A stretch of 64,000 bases of DNA from G963667675 sp965249215 (GTDB lineage: Bacteria; Chloroflexota; Dehalococcoidia; Lucifugimonadales; UBA3495): contig CBDFLN010000002.1 of NCBI GenBank assembly GCA_965249215.1, positions 62,001 through 126,000 on the forward strand, in the 5' to 3' direction. The translations under genes were made by a program, and so were the position numbers. Below the pieces are notes generated by a model. The model was not told where the DNA came from and did not search any database. It saw nothing but the letters and a program-made list of their open reading frames with translations. Shown here in pieces: positions 62,597 through 64,000 of this stretch. The number at the start of each line of letters is the position of its first letter. The stretch's first letter is position 1.

Positions 62597-63070
62597 ATGA
62601 CTCAAGTCCCCGATGTCCCCCTGGGAGGCCTCTACGGGGACGCCGTCCTCGACCACTACCGCAACCCTCGCCATCGCGCCCCGATTCCTTCCCCCGACGT
62701 GCAGGCCGAGGAGTACAACCCCTTCTGCGGCGACCGGGTCTGCCTGGCCCTTAAACTCGACAGACGCGGCCGGATCGTTCAGGCGGGCGCGAACTCAGAG
62801 GGCTGCTCTATCATCCAGGCCGCGGCCTCCATGATGGCCGGCGCGCTCCAGGGGAAGAACCTGGACCAGGCGGCCTCCCTCTCCGGGCTGTTCCAAGACA
62901 TGATGCGGGGCAATTCCCTATCGTCTGCTCAGGAAGAGGGCTTGGGCGACCTCAAGGCGCTGACCGTGGTGCGGGCCTATCCCGTACGCATCAAGTGCGC
63001 CCTTCTTCCCTGGACCGCTTTGGAAGTGGGCCTGGAAAACTACAGGTCCAGCCACACCCGGGACCAGTAG
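62597..63070 (+). CDS. SufU-like protein, copy 2
   Basis: 157 residues and clearly a paralogue of SufU: LYGDAVLDHYRNPRHRAPI, NPFCGDRVCLAL, SEGCSIIQAAASMM and RIKCALLPWTALE keep all three zinc-site Cys, plus an extra Cys in DRVCL. It could be a second sulfur acceptor or a scaffold. ATG 62597 follows AAGAGATTG. The 3' end overlaps the convergent solute-binding gene by 31 bp. The 125-bp gap after copy 1 holds only a 24-codon open frame (62521-62595) that I do not support. Confidence 0.85.
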   Translation: MTQVPDVPLGGLYGDAVLDHYRNPRHRAPIPSPDVQAEEYNPFCGDRVCLALKLDRRGRIVQAGANSEGCSIIQAAASMMAGALQGKNLDQAASLSGLFQDMMRGNSLSSAQEEGLGDLKALTVVRAYPVRIKCALLPWTALEVGLENYRSSHTRDQ

Positions 63071-64000
63071 CCGTACTCCGACAGCGCGGTGTTGGGGTAA
63101 AACCCCTTCACGCTCTCGTCGAACACCCACCTGAAGCCGCTGCTGATGGGCACGAACAGGTAGGCCCGCTCCAGCAAGTACCGCTGGATTTCCTCCAGTT
63201 GCGCCCTCCGCTTCACCGGGTCAAACTCCGATGCCTGCTCCTGTATCATGGCGTCCAGTGCCGGGTCCTGGTGTCCCGTCACGTTCCACTGCCCTGTGCT
63301 GTGCAGCAGGCCCATCAGGTAGCTGTTGGTAGTCGACGTGGGCGGCAGCGCCCCCAAGGCCAACTCATAGTCCCGGTAATCGTAGACTTCCTCGCTGAAC
63401 TGCTGCGGGTTGAGACGCCTGATGACCGGGTTGAACCCCGCCTGCGTCAGGTCGTAGGCTATGAGTTCGGCCATGTCCACGTATATCCCCGTCTGCCCGG
63501 GGGTGCGCACCGCAATCTCAATGTCCAACGGGGCAGCCGCGTCCAGGCCCGCCAGCAGTTGCCGCGCCTGTTCCGGGTCGGCGAAATACCGGCCGCGCAT
63601 CTCGTCCCGGCTCAGAAGCCACTGCGGGTCCTGCACCGGCACCCCCGCGCTGGACAGGCCGTGCCCCGACCACAGCAGGTCCGCGTAGTCCCACGGGTCT
63701 ATGGCCGCCAGGATGGCCTGCCGCACCGGCAGGGACTCCAGGGCCGCAGCTTGCACGTTCATGGACAGGCCGATTCCCGTCCCGGCTTGCTTGGAAATAA
63801 CCGAGCCCACGCCCGCGCCGGAGCGGTCCAGCATTCGCCACTCTTCCGGCGACAGCAGCGCCACGTCGACCAGCCCGCTTTGGAACACCGCCAGTTGCGT
63901 TAGGTCGGACGCTCCTGGCTGGGAAGCCCGGACCGCCTTGATTTGCAATTGGTCCAGGAACGGCAGCCCGTCCTCGAAATAGCCCGGGTTGCGCCTCAGA
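63040..64000 (-). CDS. ABC transporter family-5 solute-binding protein, partial at right edge
   Basis: 320 codons, open past the window end. From the right edge it reads RRNPGYFEDGLPFLDQLQIK, the classical mid-protein motif of peptide/nickel-type solute-binding proteins, followed by FQSGLVDVALLSPEEW, LPVRQAILAAIDPWDYADLLWSGHG, ADPEQARQLLAGLD, PVIRRLNPQQFSEEVYD and EEIQRYLLERAYLFVPI. It would bind a peptide or other ligand outside the membrane for an ABC importer. The N-terminal part and signal peptide lie outside the window. It ends within the sufU-like gene (31-bp tail-to-tail overlap). Confidence 0.88.
   Translation of the reverse strand, partial: LRRNPGYFEDGLPFLDQLQIKAVRASQPGASDLTQLAVFQSGLVDVALLSPEEWRMLDRSGAGVGSVISKQAGTGIGLSMNVQAAALESLPVRQAILAAIDPWDYADLLWSGHGLSSAGVPVQDPQWLLSRDEMRGRYFADPEQARQLLAGLDAAAPLDIEIAVRTPGQTGIYVDMAELIAYDLTQAGFNPVIRRLNPQQFSEEVYDYRDYELALGALPPTSTTNSYLMGLLHSTGQWNVTGHQDPALDAMIQEQASEFDPVKRRAQLEEIQRYLLERAYLFVPISSGFRWVFDESVKGFYPNTALSEYGYWSRVWLDL

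Overview
The window is GC-rich, gene-dense bacterial DNA with frequent GTG and TTG starts. It carries HigBA, VapBC and MazF-type toxin-antitoxin modules, a SUF operon of the SufBCDSU kind, a DUF1800/DUF1501/NHL cluster, a hopanoid operon and lipoproteins with Thr-Pro rich linkers. This mix best fits a Chloroflexota genome, perhaps SAR202/Dehalococcoidia-like and known from an environmental assembly. That placement is inference from gene content; there is no rRNA or other marker here.

Layout. 1-3 kb: the start of a HesB/IscA-like protein (minus), then an isolated HK97-type prohead protease and major capsid protein behind a promoter-like site and an intrinsic terminator. 2.8-3.0 kb: a 28-bp tandem array. 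3.2-5.8 kb: tlyA, a CinA-like protein, a VapBC pair and a small lipoprotein. 6-10.7 kb: an SDR, a second 28-bp tandem array, a penicillin-acylase-family Ntn hydrolase and an unknown gene. 10.9-13.5 kb: an MBL-fold hydrolase whose last codons are interrupted by an IS1380-like element (copy 1). 13.5-19.3 kb: dispersed repeats, two VOC paralogues, a PPOX-family protein, a fused M16 peptidase and RNase PH. 19.4-27.5 kb: comEC-comEA (minus), then divergent ilvE, plsY, a membrane protein, a PAP2 protein, an acyl-CoA dehydrogenase and a convergent enoyl-CoA hydratase. 27.8-32.9 kb: a giant lipoprotein with about 21 tandem 35-residue repeats and a HEIAH metalloprotease-like domain, a HIT protein, mogA/moaB and an unknown gene. 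33-36.7 kb: DUF1800-DUF1501-NHL operon (minus). 37-37.5 kb: two small unknown genes. 37.7-45 kb: hopanoid operon (polyprenyl synthase, hpnH, hpnG, hpnA, shc, squalene/phytoene synthase) behind a good promoter. 45-52 kb: an epimerase, pyruvate phosphate dikinase, aldo/keto reductase, DUF1802 and TatD. 52.3-54 kb: IS copy 2. 54.1-56.3 kb: HigBA, an unknown small gene and a PD-(D/E)XK-like nuclease. 56.4-63.1 kb: suf operon (sufB, a MazF-type TA pair, sufC, sufD, sufS and two sufU paralogues), followed by a convergent, truncated ABC transporter solute-binding protein.

Main points of interest: the orphan protease/capsid pair with a leader that ends in a terminator; the toxin-antitoxin pair built into the suf operon and coupled to sufC by a TGATG overlap; a 13-bp perfect palindrome over the suf promoter; the 21-repeat lipoprotein protease; the two 28-bp arrays that both seem to grow from a half-site of one dispersed palindromic element; and two near-identical 1719-bp IS copies with exact 5-bp target duplications.
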